Positions 15,656 through 25,223 are shown, numbered from the stretch's first letter. The stretch is 33,567 nt of DNA from Chloroflexota bacterium (GCA_002717385.1 PBDR01000010.1:1-33567); one strand, 5' to 3'. Notes: generated by a model not told the origin, from the sequence alone. Translations and numbers: made by a program.

Positions 15656-18091
15656 ATGAAAATACCTAAATCCTGGTTAAATGACTATGTAAAATTTAAT
15701 TCATCTATAGAGGATATTTCGCATTCCTTAACAATGGCAGGAAATGAAGTTGAAAATATAAAAAAAATCGGCTATTTGAAGGATGTTGTTGTAGGTGAAA
15801 TTAATGATATACGTTCACATCCTAATGCAGATAATCTTCAATTAGTTTCAGTTGATAATGGCTCAACTATAAAAGAAGTTGTTTGTGGTGCAGAAAATAT
15901 ATATGTGGGACAAAAAATAGCATTTGCATTTATAGGTGCTGAATTATTTAATCCTTATGAAAATGAATTAAAAGAAAAATTTACTTTAAAGCCATCAAAA
16001 ATTAGAGGTGTAATTTCTGAAGGGATGATTTGTTCAGAAAAAGAACTTGGTATAGGGAATGATCATTCTGGTATTTTGAACTTAGATTCAAAAATTGAAG
16101 TGGGAACAGCAATAAGTGAAGTAATTGGAGATTCGATTTTAGAATTATCTTTAACTCCTAACCGTCCAGATTGTTTAGGGGTACTTGGAATAGCCAGAGA
16201 AATTTCAGCAATCACAAAATCTAAATTAATATTACCGAAAGTTGATTATATTTCTAATGATATAAATGTTAATTCTTTAGTTTCTGTAGAAATTCAATCA
16301 GATGATTTATGTGAAAGATATCTTGGAGCTGTTATTAAAGGGGTTAAAATTCAATCTTCTCCCAATTGGCTTCAAAATAGATTGATTGCTATTGGTGAAA
16401 GACCAATAAATAATATCGTTGATGTTACTAACTATGTAATGTTTGAAATTGGTCAACCTTTACACGCTTTTGATTACAGTACAATTTCTGGAAAAAAAAT
16501 ATTGGTAAGAACAGCGAAAAAAAATGAAAAAATTATTACTCTTGATAATCAAAATAGGGAATTAAATTCTACAATGCTAGTCATTTCTGACCCACAAAAA
16601 ATAATTGGTATTGCAGGAGTTATGGGAGGAAAAAACAGTGAAATTACAGATGAAACAACTGCTATTTTTCTAGAATCTGCAACCTTTAACTCTTCAAATA
16701 TTAGAAAGACATCAAAATCATTAAACTTAACTAGTCAGGCAACATTAAGGTTTGAAAAAGGATTAAAACCTGGGCTAGCAGAATTTGCAATTAAAAGAGC
16801 TATTAATATGATTCTTGATATAGCTGGAGGAGAATGTTCTAAAGGTTTTATTGATGAATTTTCTAACAATTTTTCAGAAGAGAAATATGCACGACCAATT
16901 TTTTTAGATAGAAATTTTGCTTGTAAAATTTTAGGTTTTAATACTGAAGACAAAATAATATCTGAAACTTTTGAAAGATTAGGTTTTAATATAAATTTAT
17001 CAAAAAATGGTTGGAATGTTTATGTTCCTTTTTGGCGTACAGATTTAAATATTCCTGAAGATCTTATTGAAGAAATAGCTAGGATTGTCGGATATGATAA
17101 TTTTCCAAGTACAACGATTAGTGATCAACTCCCTGTTTGGAGACCAACTTTGGATTTGGATTTAAAAAGAAATATAACTGACTATCTTGTCGAATTTGGA
17201 ATGCAGGAAATAATTTCATATTCCGCGACAAATATTCAATCAGAAAAAAGGCTAGAATTTATTGACAATTTTCCTCCACCGATAAAAATCTCTAATCCTA
17301 TTTCTAATGAGTTTAATATTTTAAGACGTACACTGAGAGAATCAATATTAAATTGTGTTTCAAAAAATTCTCATACTTGGAAACATCCGATTTCTGTATT
17401 TGAGATTGGGCGTGTCTTTTTTGAAACAAATGAAGATTTACCCCAGGAAAAAACTATGTTAAATGGTGCATTTGCTGGACAACGATTTGATTTACATTGG
17501 GATTTTGATGAGAATAAAAAATTTGATTATTTCGATGCAAAAGGTGCTGTCGAATACATAATGGAAAAATTACGTATTGAAGTAAAATTTAAAATATTTA
17601 ATGAAAGTACATTTATCGATGGACGTTGTGCAAAAATTTTTTCTGGAGAAAATTTCAAAATGGAGATTGGAATTTTAGGGCAAATTGATCCTAAAATTCT
17701 TTCTATGTTTGATAGTCATTTTCAAGAAGTATACTTATTTGAAATTGACATTGATGTATTATTAAAAATTTATTCTATCAATAAGAATTTTGATTTTTAT
17801 ACTCCCTTTTCTAAACACCAAAATTCTTATAGAGATATATCTATAATTGTTAATGATTTTGAAGAGGTAGAAAATGTTCTTGAAATAGTAAGAAAAGAGA
17901 AATTAGTTTCAAATGTTCATCTAACCGATATATATCGTGGTGAAGATATAAAGAAAGATAAAAAAGTTATTACCATTAGGATTGAATATCAATCATCCCA
18001 AAAGACATTAAAATCTACTCAGATATCTAAAATAGAAGGAAAGATTTTATTTAATTTGAATAAATCTCTTGGAGCAGAATTGAGATCATAG
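15656..18091 (+). CDS. pheT: Phenylalanyl-tRNA synthetase beta subunit
   Basis: 811 residues, normal for the bacterial long form. Domains in order: N-terminal B1 (MKIPKSWLNDYV), OB-fold tRNA-binding domain (about 40-150; GEINDIRSHPNADNLQ), B3/B4 editing domain (about 210-385; NIVDVTNYVMFE, IAGVMGG), B5 (about 400-480; EEIARIVGYDNFP), the synthetase-like core (about 485-690; EIGRVFF) and the FDX-ACB anticodon-binding domain (about 715-811). The editing domain suggests removal of mischarged Tyr (family knowledge). The ATG at 15656 has AGGA upstream. Translated with pheS; moeA follows after three bases. Confidence 0.96.
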   Translation: MKIPKSWLNDYVKFNSSIEDISHSLTMAGNEVENIKKIGYLKDVVVGEINDIRSHPNADNLQLVSVDNGSTIKEVVCGAENIYVGQKIAFAFIGAELFNPYENELKEKFTLKPSKIRGVISEGMICSEKELGIGNDHSGILNLDSKIEVGTAISEVIGDSILELSLTPNRPDCLGVLGIAREISAITKSKLILPKVDYISNDINVNSLVSVEIQSDDLCERYLGAVIKGVKIQSSPNWLQNRLIAIGERPINNIVDVTNYVMFEIGQPLHAFDYSTISGKKILVRTAKKNEKIITLDNQNRELNSTMLVISDPQKIIGIAGVMGGKNSEITDETTAIFLESATFNSSNIRKTSKSLNLTSQATLRFEKGLKPGLAEFAIKRAINMILDIAGGECSKGFIDEFSNNFSEEKYARPIFLDRNFACKILGFNTEDKIISETFERLGFNINLSKNGWNVYVPFWRTDLNIPEDLIEEIARIVGYDNFPSTTISDQLPVWRPTLDLDLKRNITDYLVEFGMQEIISYSATNIQSEKRLEFIDNFPPPIKISNPISNEFNILRRTLRESILNCVSKNSHTWKHPISVFEIGRVFFETNEDLPQEKTMLNGAFAGQRFDLHWDFDENKKFDYFDAKGAVEYIMEKLRIEVKFKIFNESTFIDGRCAKIFSGENFKMEIGILGQIDPKILSMFDSHFQEVYLFEIDIDVLLKIYSINKNFDFYTPFSKHQNSYRDISIIVNDFEEVENVLEIVRKEKLVSNVHLTDIYRGEDIKKDKKVITIRIEYQSSQKTLKSTQISKIEGKILFNLNKSLGAELRS

Positions 18092-18094
18092 ATT

Positions 18095-19378
18095 ATGAGA
18101 TTTAAAGGACATTATCATGAAGATATGTTGACTGTAGAAGAAGCAAGAGAGAAAATACTTTTAGAATTTAGGGAACTAGAATTGAGTTATGTTTCAATAG
18201 TTGAATCTTTTGGAATGACTTTAGCAGATGATATTGTATCTACAGTTAATATTCCTCCTCTAGATAATTCTGCTATGGACGGCTATGCATTAGTATCTGG
18301 TAATACTAAAAACAATAACTTTGTTGAAATGGATGTAATTGGATCTATTTCTGCGGGCGAAATTCCCAATAAACAAATTACACCTGGAAAAACTATAAGA
18401 ATAATGACAGGTGCTCCAATTCCTTATGGAGCTGATTCTGTTGTTCCATTTGAGGATACTGATGAAATTGAAAGAAAGAATTCTGGAAAACTTTCAAACA
18501 AAATAACAATTAAAATAAAAGTAAAACCTGGAGAAAATATTCGTTTAAAAGGAGAAGATATTATATCTGGATCTAAAGCTTTATATAAAGGAACAACAGT
18601 TAGATCTTCTGAAATTGGTGTGGCAGCATCTTTAGGACTTACACATTTACCTGTAATAAGACGACCGGTAGTATCAATTATTTCTACTGGGAATGAATTA
18701 CAATCTCCAGGAACCAAATTATCAAAAGGAAAAATATATAATTCTAATGCATTTTCTATAGCTTCTTTGGTTAATTCATATGGAGGTATTCCTAAAATTA
18801 TTGGTATAGCAGGTGACAATATTAATGAATTAGAAAAAGTTTTATATTCTGCCATGGAAGATGCAGATTTAGTTGTTACTTCGGCAGGAGTTTCTAAAGG
18901 GGATTATGATGTTGTAAAGGATGTTTTAGCAAATATTGGAAAGATGTCATTATGGTCAGTAAAAATGCGCCCAGCTAAACCACTAGCTTTTGGGGTGTTA
19001 AAATCTAAATCTAAAAAAGTTCCCCATCTGGGTCTTCCAGGGAATCCTGTTAGTGCCATGGTTGCTTTTATACAATTTGGAAGGCCTGTTATTCAAAAGA
19101 TGATGGGAAAAGAGCTTTTTCCTATTCCTAGAATTAATGCCATATTAGATGATACGATAACTAATTTTGATGGTAGAAGAGTATATTCAAGAGTGAAGGT
19201 TTATAAAACACAAAAGGGTATTTATCGAGCTAAATCTACTGGTAGTCAGAGTTCAGGGGTGCTTACTTCGATGTCTTTAGCAAATGGATTTGCCATATGT
19301 CCTGAATTTACTGATAAAATTAAGAAAGGTCAAACTGTACAAGTAGAAATGTTCGATTGGGCAGAAAATACTTTTTAA
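18095..19378 (+). CDS. moeA: Molybdopterin molybdenumtransferase
   Basis: Inserts molybdate into adenylylated molybdopterin, the last common step of molybdenum-cofactor synthesis. 427 residues, normal for MoeA. Motifs: PPLDNSAMDGYAL (about 54-66), ISAGE, IMTGAPIPYGADSVVPFE, the MoaB/MogA-like domain with STGNEL and GVSKGDYD, GLPGNPVSA, and the C-terminal beta-barrel. An ATG ten codons downstream (18125, MLTVEEA) is an alternative start. It is three bases after pheT, an unusual partner that probably reflects genome compaction. The GphA/MoeA E-domain is single, with no fused MogA. Confidence 0.94.
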   Translation: MRFKGHYHEDMLTVEEAREKILLEFRELELSYVSIVESFGMTLADDIVSTVNIPPLDNSAMDGYALVSGNTKNNNFVEMDVIGSISAGEIPNKQITPGKTIRIMTGAPIPYGADSVVPFEDTDEIERKNSGKLSNKITIKIKVKPGENIRLKGEDIISGSKALYKGTTVRSSEIGVAASLGLTHLPVIRRPVVSIISTGNELQSPGTKLSKGKIYNSNAFSIASLVNSYGGIPKIIGIAGDNINELEKVLYSAMEDADLVVTSAGVSKGDYDVVKDVLANIGKMSLWSVKMRPAKPLAFGVLKSKSKKVPHLGLPGNPVSAMVAFIQFGRPVIQKMMGKELFPIPRINAILDDTITNFDGRRVYSRVKVYKTQKGIYRAKSTGSQSSGVLTSMSLANGFAICPEFTDKIKKGQTVQVEMFDWAENTF

Positions 19379-19396
19379 ATTAAATTGGAGTTGCAG

Positions 19397-19819
19397 ATGA
19401 ATGACGTTGAAAAAGTTGTTACGAATAAATTATATAAAATAAATATTGAAGAATTCGAATCAAGGGGTTCTTCTTTTTCTTACGCAATTTATAACAGAAT
19501 GTCAGAAGAAGGAAAAGGTGAAGCGAATAATCTTTTTGAAGGTATACCGATAGATATTTCATTAGGCAATAAATTAATGAAAATTATTTCTGATATTTGT
19601 TCGAAAAATGATGAATATATTTTACCTGGAACAACTGTTTCTGAAGCGATATTTAGAATTTTAATTGCTAATCAAAATGAACCTTTATCTGTTTTAGATA
19701 TACATTCAAGACTTGCTAATGCATGGTCAAGTGTTATTTATCTGAAAAATCTTTCAGAGAATGTCGTGACGAGGGTTTTAGAAGGTCCTAGCAGTTACTG
19801 TTTTATTCAAACTCAATAA
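19397..19819 (+). CDS. Unknown 140-residue protein, winged-helix-like C-terminus
   Basis: 140 residues from the ATG at 19397, with GGAG six bases upstream; the longer TTG reading from 19385 would run through that ribosome site. I do not recognise the family. Residues 1-60 are charged and helical. Residues 70-140 (ILPGTTVSEAIFRILIANQN, then helices and a short GPSSYCF strand) look like a small helix-turn-helix/winged-helix fold, with one cysteine near the C-terminus. No signal peptide or membrane segment. It is the last gene of the pheS-pheT-moeA run and ends six bases from the convergent ctaG stop. Soluble; possibly nucleic-acid binding (weak inference). Confidence 0.75.
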   Translation: MNDVEKVVTNKLYKINIEEFESRGSSFSYAIYNRMSEEGKGEANNLFEGIPIDISLGNKLMKIISDICSKNDEYILPGTTVSEAIFRILIANQNEPLSVLDIHSRLANAWSSVIYLKNLSENVVTRVLEGPSSYCFIQTQ

Positions 19820-19825
19820 ACGATA

Positions 19826-20674
19826 TTATTTAAATTTTTTTTCTTCAGAAAAGAACCATTTAAAAAAAATTATTGTTATAGAGATAAGGTAAATTAAATT
19901 TCCTGGTATCCACATTAATAAACCTCCAATTCTTTGATCTTCGAAAGTGTTAATTCCAAAGTGATCTGGAGAATTTATATATCCTGTGTAAATTATTGTA
20001 TTTGACAGTGTTATAATCGCTGCTAGAGCTGCAGTTGGGGTGATAATGATCAACAAATATAATAATTTTTGTGGATATGTCATTGACGTTCTAATCGGTG
20101 GGGCCCCAGTAATTGGCCACCAGAAAAACAGACCAGAGATTATCATTGATATGTGCATAATGAAATGAATAAATTCATTATTAAGAGAAGCATTATATGC
20201 ATCTGGAAAATGCCAACCCCACAAAGTGATTATAAATAATGGTAAAGCAATTTTTGGTTTGGTAGCAAAGTTTAAAAAAATTCTAATAATTCCCTTTTTA
20301 TTTAATCCTGTTCCTATTCCGTATCTTATATATTTTGGGAAGGCCCAAAGTATTAGTGGCATTGGATTTGAAATTAGTAGTATTGGTATTGCAACCATAG
20401 CGATAAAAATATGTTGTAGCATATGTGCACTGAAAATTTCTGAGGAATAATAATCTAAAGGTCCTGACAGAGCAATTACCATGATGCTACATCCTAGTAA
20501 ACCACTGAAAATTTTTTTAAAATAACATGATTTGTTTTTACTTTTCGAGTAAAATTTAATTGATCCTATAACAAAAACGGATAAATATATTATAAATATC
20601 GTTGATTGAATTCCAGTGAAATCCCATCCCATTAAAAATTCTATGAAAGAATTTATAGGAACATTTTGATGCAT
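19826..20674 (-). CDS. ctaG: CtaG-type cytochrome c oxidase assembly membrane protein (Caa3_CtaG)
   Basis: 282 residues with about seven membrane segments and very few soluble loops. Conserved features fit the caa3 CtaG family: HMLQHIFIAMVAIP near residues 85-98, GWHFPDAYNASL, IHFIMHISMIISGLFFWWPI, and a C-terminal GGLLMWIPGNLIYL. The histidines in these helices are candidate metal or haem ligands. This is the membrane assembly factor of caa3 oxidases and not the Cox11-like copper chaperone sometimes also called CtaG. It is the last gene of the oxidase cluster, 21 bases after cox4. The ATG at 20672-20674 lacks a clear ribosome site. Confidence 0.88.
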   Translation of the reverse strand: MHQNVPINSFIEFLMGWDFTGIQSTIFIIYLSVFVIGSIKFYSKSKNKSCYFKKIFSGLLGCSIMVIALSGPLDYYSSEIFSAHMLQHIFIAMVAIPILLISNPMPLILWAFPKYIRYGIGTGLNKKGIIRIFLNFATKPKIALPLFIITLWGWHFPDAYNASLNNEFIHFIMHISMIISGLFFWWPITGAPPIRTSMTYPQKLLYLLIIITPTAALAAIITLSNTIIYTGYINSPDHFGINTFEDQRIGGLLMWIPGNLIYLISITIIFFKWFFSEEKKFK

Positions 20675-20695
20675 TGATTTTTATTAGGGGAAAAA

Positions 20696-21133
20696 TTAAG
20701 GTTTAAGACCTGCAAAAGACCATAAAAGTAGTAAAGATATAAACACACTAATTCCTAAAATCATACAAAATGTGAAAATAATTGTAAAATACTTATGATC
20801 AAATCTTAGGTGCATAAAAAAAGCTACTACACCTATAAATTTTAGAGCTGAAAGTAAAAACAATAATGGGTTCAACCATGCTCCAAGAGTTTTGACAGTA
20901 TATATCCATAATTCTAAAAGAGTGACTATAGCTAAAAATACAGCAACTATTGTATAAAACGTAGGTCCTGCGTGATCAACTCCACCGTGAGATAATAAAT
21001 TCCATAATTTTTTTAACCAGGAAATACTTATTGGACCTTCATTTTTTGGATTAGTGTTAGATTGTGGAGTTTCAGGCAGATTCCACCAACCATTACCTTT
21101 ATGAGTGGTTAGAATTTTCCATAGGTTTGACAT
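20696..21133 (-). CDS. ctaF: Cytochrome c oxidase subunit IV (caa3 type)
   Basis: 145 residues. Three membrane segments (about 60-80, 88-108, 115-138) with the conserved ALKFIGVVAFFMHLRFD between segments two and three, the signature of prokaryotic Cox4/CtaF. An N-terminal soluble stretch of about 55 residues (tryptophan- and proline-rich) is longer than in most small subunit IV proteins. The ATG at 21131-21133 has an excellent AAGGAG site (AAGGAGTAAAA). It is a small accessory subunit of the membrane complex; its gene follows cox3 by 21 bases. Confidence 0.88.
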   Translation of the reverse strand: MSNLWKILTTHKGNGWWNLPETPQSNTNPKNEGPISISWLKKLWNLLSHGGVDHAGPTFYTIVAVFLAIVTLLELWIYTVKTLGAWLNPLLFLLSALKFIGVVAFFMHLRFDHKYFTIIFTFCMILGISVFISLLLLWSFAGLKP

Positions 21134-21154
21134 TTTTACTCCTTATTAAAATAA

Positions 21155-21799
21155 CTAGTGGGTAATACTTGGTATACCCGGTGGAGGTCCATCAGTTGCT
21201 GAAACAAGATAAATAACTGTGAAAATAACAATCCAAACAATATCCACAAAATGCCAATATAAACCAGCTAGTTCTAGATCTTCAGAATTATCTGAACGAA
21301 GCGCACCTTTTTTATGAGCATATCCCATTATCGCTAACCAAATTATTCCAATAGTGACGTGCCCACCATGTAGACCTGTAAGAATGAAAAATGTTGTCCC
21401 GAATAAATTTGTTCTTGGTGTGAGTCCATGTATTGCAAATTCAGTAAATTCTACTACTTGAAATCCCATAAAAATAGCACCTAAAACTACTACAGACCAA
21501 ATCCAAAATTGTGTAATCCCTCTTCTGTTTTCATTAAGATAGTGAAGTGCTAACACCATAGCAAAAGAGCTCATAAGTAATACAAAAGTACTAATTGATG
21601 TAATAGGTATGTTCAATATTTCATTTGGATAAGGACCATTTAAACTTTTACCTCTGTATACGAGGTATGTTGCAATAAAAGCTCCAAAAAACATTACATC
21701 AGATCCCAAAAAAGTCCACATGAGCAATTTTCTATTACTAAGACCGGTTGAGGTTATATGTTCTTCTGTATGATGATTATCAACTATTGTCTGACTCAA
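21155..21799 (-). CDS. ctaE: Cytochrome c oxidase subunit III
   Basis: 214 residues with about five membrane segments, the short bacterial form. Recognised by FLGSDVMFFGAFIATYLV near 31-48, TGLHGGHVTIG and the final YWHFVDIVWIVIFTVIYL. Subunit III stabilises the oxidase and its proton uptake (family knowledge). The start is the TTG at 21797-21799, nine bases after AGGAGA (21809-21814), which itself overlaps the cox1 stop. No ATG lies upstream in frame before the cox1 end, so this non-ATG start is well supported. Confidence 0.95.
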   Translation of the reverse strand: MSQTIVDNHHTEEHITSTGLSNRKLLMWTFLGSDVMFFGAFIATYLVYRGKSLNGPYPNEILNIPITSISTFVLLMSSFAMVLALHYLNENRRGITQFWIWSVVVLGAIFMGFQVVEFTEFAIHGLTPRTNLFGTTFFILTGLHGGHVTIGIIWLAIMGYAHKKGALRSDNSEDLELAGLYWHFVDIVWIVIFTVIYLVSATDGPPPGIPSITH

Positions 21800-21812
21800 T
21801 TAGTATTTTCTC

Positions 21813-23705
21813 CTAATGTGATTCCGGGTCGTTTACTGGTTCAAGGGACCATCCTATAGCACCCCAAAAGATTCCGATCCCACCTAGTACTATAACTGAG
21901 AAATGGGTCATCATTCCTACAGCTAAAATTGTTACACCAGCTGCAAGAATTAATGGATAATAAGATAAATCTGGTAGGTGTATACCGTGATTTTCTCCTA
22001 GATCTTTTTCATCAGGTTTTATTGGTTTCATATTCTTAATTTCTTCTTCATCAAAGTCGTGATAGTATTCTTTAATTGTTTGTGGATACTTTTTGAACCA
22101 AAAGTCATCTCTAAATTTCACTTCTGGTACTTCCCTAAAGTTATATACAGGCACTGGAGAAGGTATTGACCATTCTAGGGTTCTTCCATCCCAAGGATCA
22201 CTTGAGGCTATGTTATTTTGTTTTTTACTTACAAAAATATTTATGATAAATACCAAGACTCCAAGAGCTAAAATGAACCCTCCCACAGAAGCAACCATAT
22301 TTGAAGGTTCCCAACCCATATTTTCTGCATAAGTATATATTCTCCGAGGCATTCCATTCATACCTAGCCAATGTTGCGGTCCGAATTGTAAATTCATACC
22401 AATAAACATTAACCAAAAATTTATTTTACCTAATTTTTCGTTCAGGAAATGTCCATAAGCCTTAGGCCACCAAAAATATATTCCACTAAAAATTCCCATC
22501 AATGCACCACCTACCAAAACATAATGAAAATGAGCAACAACAAAATACGTATCCTGTTGTTGGGTATCTGAAGGTACTGATGCGTGCATAACACCACTTA
22601 AACCACCAATTGTAAATAAAGCTATAAACGAAACAGAGAACCACATTGCGGTGGTAAATTTAATAGAACCTCCCCATAATGTTGCCATCCAGTTGAAAAT
22701 TTTAACTCCTGTAGGTAGTCCAATTAACATTGTCGATATGGCAAAAGCTGAATTTGCTGCAGGCCCCAAACCTACGGTAAACATATGATGACTCCAAACA
22801 AACCATCCTAAAAATCCTATAACAATTCCAGCAAATACAACAAATGCGTATCCGAAAAGTGGTTTTCTTGCAAATGTAGGTAAAACCTCAGATACTATTC
22901 CCATAGCTGGAAGGATTAGGATATATACCTCGGGGTGTCCAAACAACCAAAACATATGTTGCCATAGTACAGGATCTCCACCGGCTAATGAATTATAGAA
23001 ATGTGTACCAAATAATCTATCGGCCTGTAATTGTATTCCTGCAACAGCTAAAACAGGTAAAGCCAAAACTATTAATATTGATGTAATTAAAGTCATCCAA
23101 GTAAAAATAGGCAGTTTAAAAAAGGTCATTCCAGGCGCTCTCATGTTTACGATAGTCACAACAAAATTAAGCCCTGCAGCTATTGAGGCTACACCTAAAA
23201 TATTAAGTCCAACAATCCAAAAAGTCATTCCTGAACCAGGACTGAATGTAGCGGAAGAATTAGGAGCATACCCAAACCAACCACCATCAGGAGCTTGTCC
23301 AATTAACCAGCTAAAATTCATTAGCAATGATCCAAAAAGAAAAATCCAATAACTTAGAGCATTAAGTCGCGGAAAAGCAACATCTCTAGCTCCTATTTGA
23401 AGAGGTATTATCCAATTGAAAAATGCCGCAGAAAGCGGCATTATTACTAAAAATACCATTGAGGTTCCATGCATAGTGAATAATTGGTTATATAAATCTG
23501 GTGATATGATATCCAACTCGGCATCAGATAATTGAATTCTCATTAAAAGTGCTTCTATACCAGCTATAAGGAACCATATAAAAGAAGTAATTCCATATAA
23601 TGTACCTATTCTTTTATGATCTACTGTGCCTATCCAGCCCCATAGACCTTTACCAGATTTAGGTCTTGGGAAGATTCTAGCTAATGTTAGTGAGTTTGTT
23701 GTCAT
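21813..23705 (-). CDS. ctaD: Cytochrome c oxidase subunit I, A1-type haem-copper oxidase
   Basis: 630 residues. Twelve core helices with all metal ligands: H79 (MHGTSM) and H394 for low-spin haem, H257 (GHPEVY), H306 and H307 (WSHHMF) for CuB, H392 for haem a3 (AHFHYV), and Y261 positioned to crosslink to H257. E259 in GHPEVY marks the A1 subfamily with a D-type proton channel. After residue about 500 there is a charged linker of about 75 residues and then two extra membrane segments (about 583-620), as in long caa3 CtaD proteins. The ATG at 23703-23705 follows cox2 by 22 bases. Confidence 0.97.
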   Translation of the reverse strand: MTTNSLTLARIFPRPKSGKGLWGWIGTVDHKRIGTLYGITSFIWFLIAGIEALLMRIQLSDAELDIISPDLYNQLFTMHGTSMVFLVIMPLSAAFFNWIIPLQIGARDVAFPRLNALSYWIFLFGSLLMNFSWLIGQAPDGGWFGYAPNSSATFSPGSGMTFWIVGLNILGVASIAAGLNFVVTIVNMRAPGMTFFKLPIFTWMTLITSILIVLALPVLAVAGIQLQADRLFGTHFYNSLAGGDPVLWQHMFWLFGHPEVYILILPAMGIVSEVLPTFARKPLFGYAFVVFAGIVIGFLGWFVWSHHMFTVGLGPAANSAFAISTMLIGLPTGVKIFNWMATLWGGSIKFTTAMWFSVSFIALFTIGGLSGVMHASVPSDTQQQDTYFVVAHFHYVLVGGALMGIFSGIYFWWPKAYGHFLNEKLGKINFWLMFIGMNLQFGPQHWLGMNGMPRRIYTYAENMGWEPSNMVASVGGFILALGVLVFIINIFVSKKQNNIASSDPWDGRTLEWSIPSPVPVYNFREVPEVKFRDDFWFKKYPQTIKEYYHDFDEEEIKNMKPIKPDEKDLGENHGIHLPDLSYYPLILAAGVTILAVGMMTHFSVIVLGGIGIFWGAIGWSLEPVNDPESH

Positions 23706-23727
23706 AAATTCTCTATTCTAGATTTTC

Positions 23728-24879
23728 CTATTTGATATTTGGTTTTAATGATAATAAATAATTAGAGATATCTTTTATCTCAGAATCTGTTAGTCTATTT
23801 TCTTCTGTTTTATAGATTGACGCATGTTTTTCCATTCGAGTACCAATTTTTATTGAAGATGGATCTTTTATCCATTTAATTAAATTATCAGGGTTTTCTT
23901 TAGAAAACTCCTTAATACCTGCTCCAACTGTATGCCTTGTTCCAAAATGAGTTAAATTTGGTGCTGATACTTGAGGAGAATTTTCAATGTCATTTAACCA
24001 AGCATCCCATCTGCTTTTTTGTGAGTTTATTTCTCTAATATAACTACCAGAAGTATAAGAATTATTCGTGTGACACATGCTGCACTGAGCCATGAATAAA
24101 TTTCTTCCATTTATTTCTGATTCAGATTGAGGAGGTATAGGCTCTGTTCTCATATCTTCTACCCAAGTTTCAAAATCTTGTTCAGTTTGAGCTATGGCTC
24201 TGAACCTCATTAATGCATGAGCTACACCACAGAATTCAGCACATTGACCATAATATATACCGGTTTCTTCTGCTAATAACCACATATAATTATCATTTAA
24301 AGGAACCATATCTAACTTTCCTCCAAGCTTTGGGATCCAAAATGAGTGGATTACATCCTCTGATTGAAGTTTAATGTTTATAGGTCTATTAATTGGAATG
24401 TGCAATTCATTCGCAGTGATAATTTCCAAGTCTGGATATCTAAATTCAAACCACCATTGATGTCCAATTGCCTCTACTCGTAAAGGTTCACCAAGGTCAT
24501 CAGGTACACCATTTTGTTGATCCCAAATTACCTGTATAGTCGGAACGGCGACAAATGTTAAAACTATTGCTGGAACTATTGTCCAAATAATTTCTAATTT
24601 TGTATTTCCATGACTTTGATACGGGAGTTTATTATTTTTATATCTATATTTCACTAGAAGGTAAATAAGAGCGCTTTCAACTGCTATAAAAACAAATGCT
24701 GCAACCCAAAAAATCAGTATAAAAAGGTCTTTTTGTTGTTTTGCAATAGGGCCTTTGTCACCAAATGTTGATTGTGGATCCTCAGGATTGCATCCTATCA
24801 AGAACATAAAGGAGATTACTATAAAAGGCATAGTAAGTAGAAGATGTTTTAGGGGTAATTTTTTCCTAAGGAATTTCAT
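23728..24879 (-). CDS. ctaC: Cytochrome c oxidase subunit II with fused cytochrome c (caa3 type), lipoprotein
   Basis: 383 residues from the ATG at 24877-24879; the TTG 23 codons upstream (24948) would bury the signal sequence. The signal ends in the lipobox LIGC (C30), so the N-terminus is probably lipid-anchored. Two membrane helices (about 50-77, 93-118) lead into a periplasmic cupredoxin domain with CuA ligands H178, C213, E215, C217, H221 and M224, and the aromatic QWWFEFRYP. A C-terminal cytochrome c domain has CSMCH (C266, C269, H270) and a likely methionine ligand M349 (GTRM). It takes electrons from cytochrome c and passes them via CuA to subunit I. It is the first gene of the oxidase cluster. 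Confidence 0.96.
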   Translation of the reverse strand: MKFLRKKLPLKHLLLTMPFIVISFMFLIGCNPEDPQSTFGDKGPIAKQQKDLFILIFWVAAFVFIAVESALIYLLVKYRYKNNKLPYQSHGNTKLEIIWTIVPAIVLTFVAVPTIQVIWDQQNGVPDDLGEPLRVEAIGHQWWFEFRYPDLEIITANELHIPINRPINIKLQSEDVIHSFWIPKLGGKLDMVPLNDNYMWLLAEETGIYYGQCAEFCGVAHALMRFRAIAQTEQDFETWVEDMRTEPIPPQSESEINGRNLFMAQCSMCHTNNSYTSGSYIREINSQKSRWDAWLNDIENSPQVSAPNLTHFGTRHTVGAGIKEFSKENPDNLIKWIKDPSSIKIGTRMEKHASIYKTEENRLTDSEIKDISNYLLSLKPNIK

Positions 24880-25223
24880 ATATTTTTTACAAAAAGAGAT
24901 TATATGATTATTTAATGGGTTTTTAGCTTTATTAAATAAATACTTCAATAATTAATATTTACTATATATCAAAACAAAAGAATAGCATTATAAATTACTA
25001 TTCTGCAATTAGAAAAACTGAAATTTATTTCAATTACAATTTTTTTAATCATGATATTAACAAAAAATTAAAATTAATTTGTATTGTAACTTTTTTATAA
25101 AACTATACGAAAATTTTTATATTGGTAAAATTTAAGTCCAATGTCTACTATCAGAGACTTAACAAAATACCGTAAAATATAAACAACTTATTTAAATATT
25201 CCATTCGATTACTAATATTTCAG
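24880..25223. other. 344-base non-coding divergent promoter region (oxidase cluster / rdgB)
   Basis: Very AT-rich, with no convincing reading frame. It must carry promoters in both directions. Two inverted repeats stand out: GAATAG/CTATTC (24980-25003, 12-base loop) and TTAAGTC/GACTTAA (25132-25162, 17-base spacer, centred about 77 bases before rdgB). Hexamers resembling -10 boxes are too many in this composition to choose one. Confidence 0.6.
25132..25162. repeat. Inverted repeat TTAAGTC / GACTTAA
   Basis: Seven-base arms at 25132-25138 and 25156-25162. Part of the right arm can also pair with GTCT at 25143-25146, giving two alternative hairpins. Could be an operator or a leader structure for rdgB, or chance. 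Confidence 0.4.

Noticed and set aside
16735-16953. 72-residue minus-strand frame
   Set aside because: Antisense inside pheT; no supporting signal.
18424-18855. 143-residue open frame on the minus strand
   Set aside because: It lies wholly inside moeA, on the opposite strand, with no ribosome site or recognisable motif; moeA motifs fix the coding strand.
22093-22416. Frames of 79 residues (plus) and 63 residues (minus)
   Set aside because: Antisense or out of frame inside cox1, which is intact throughout.
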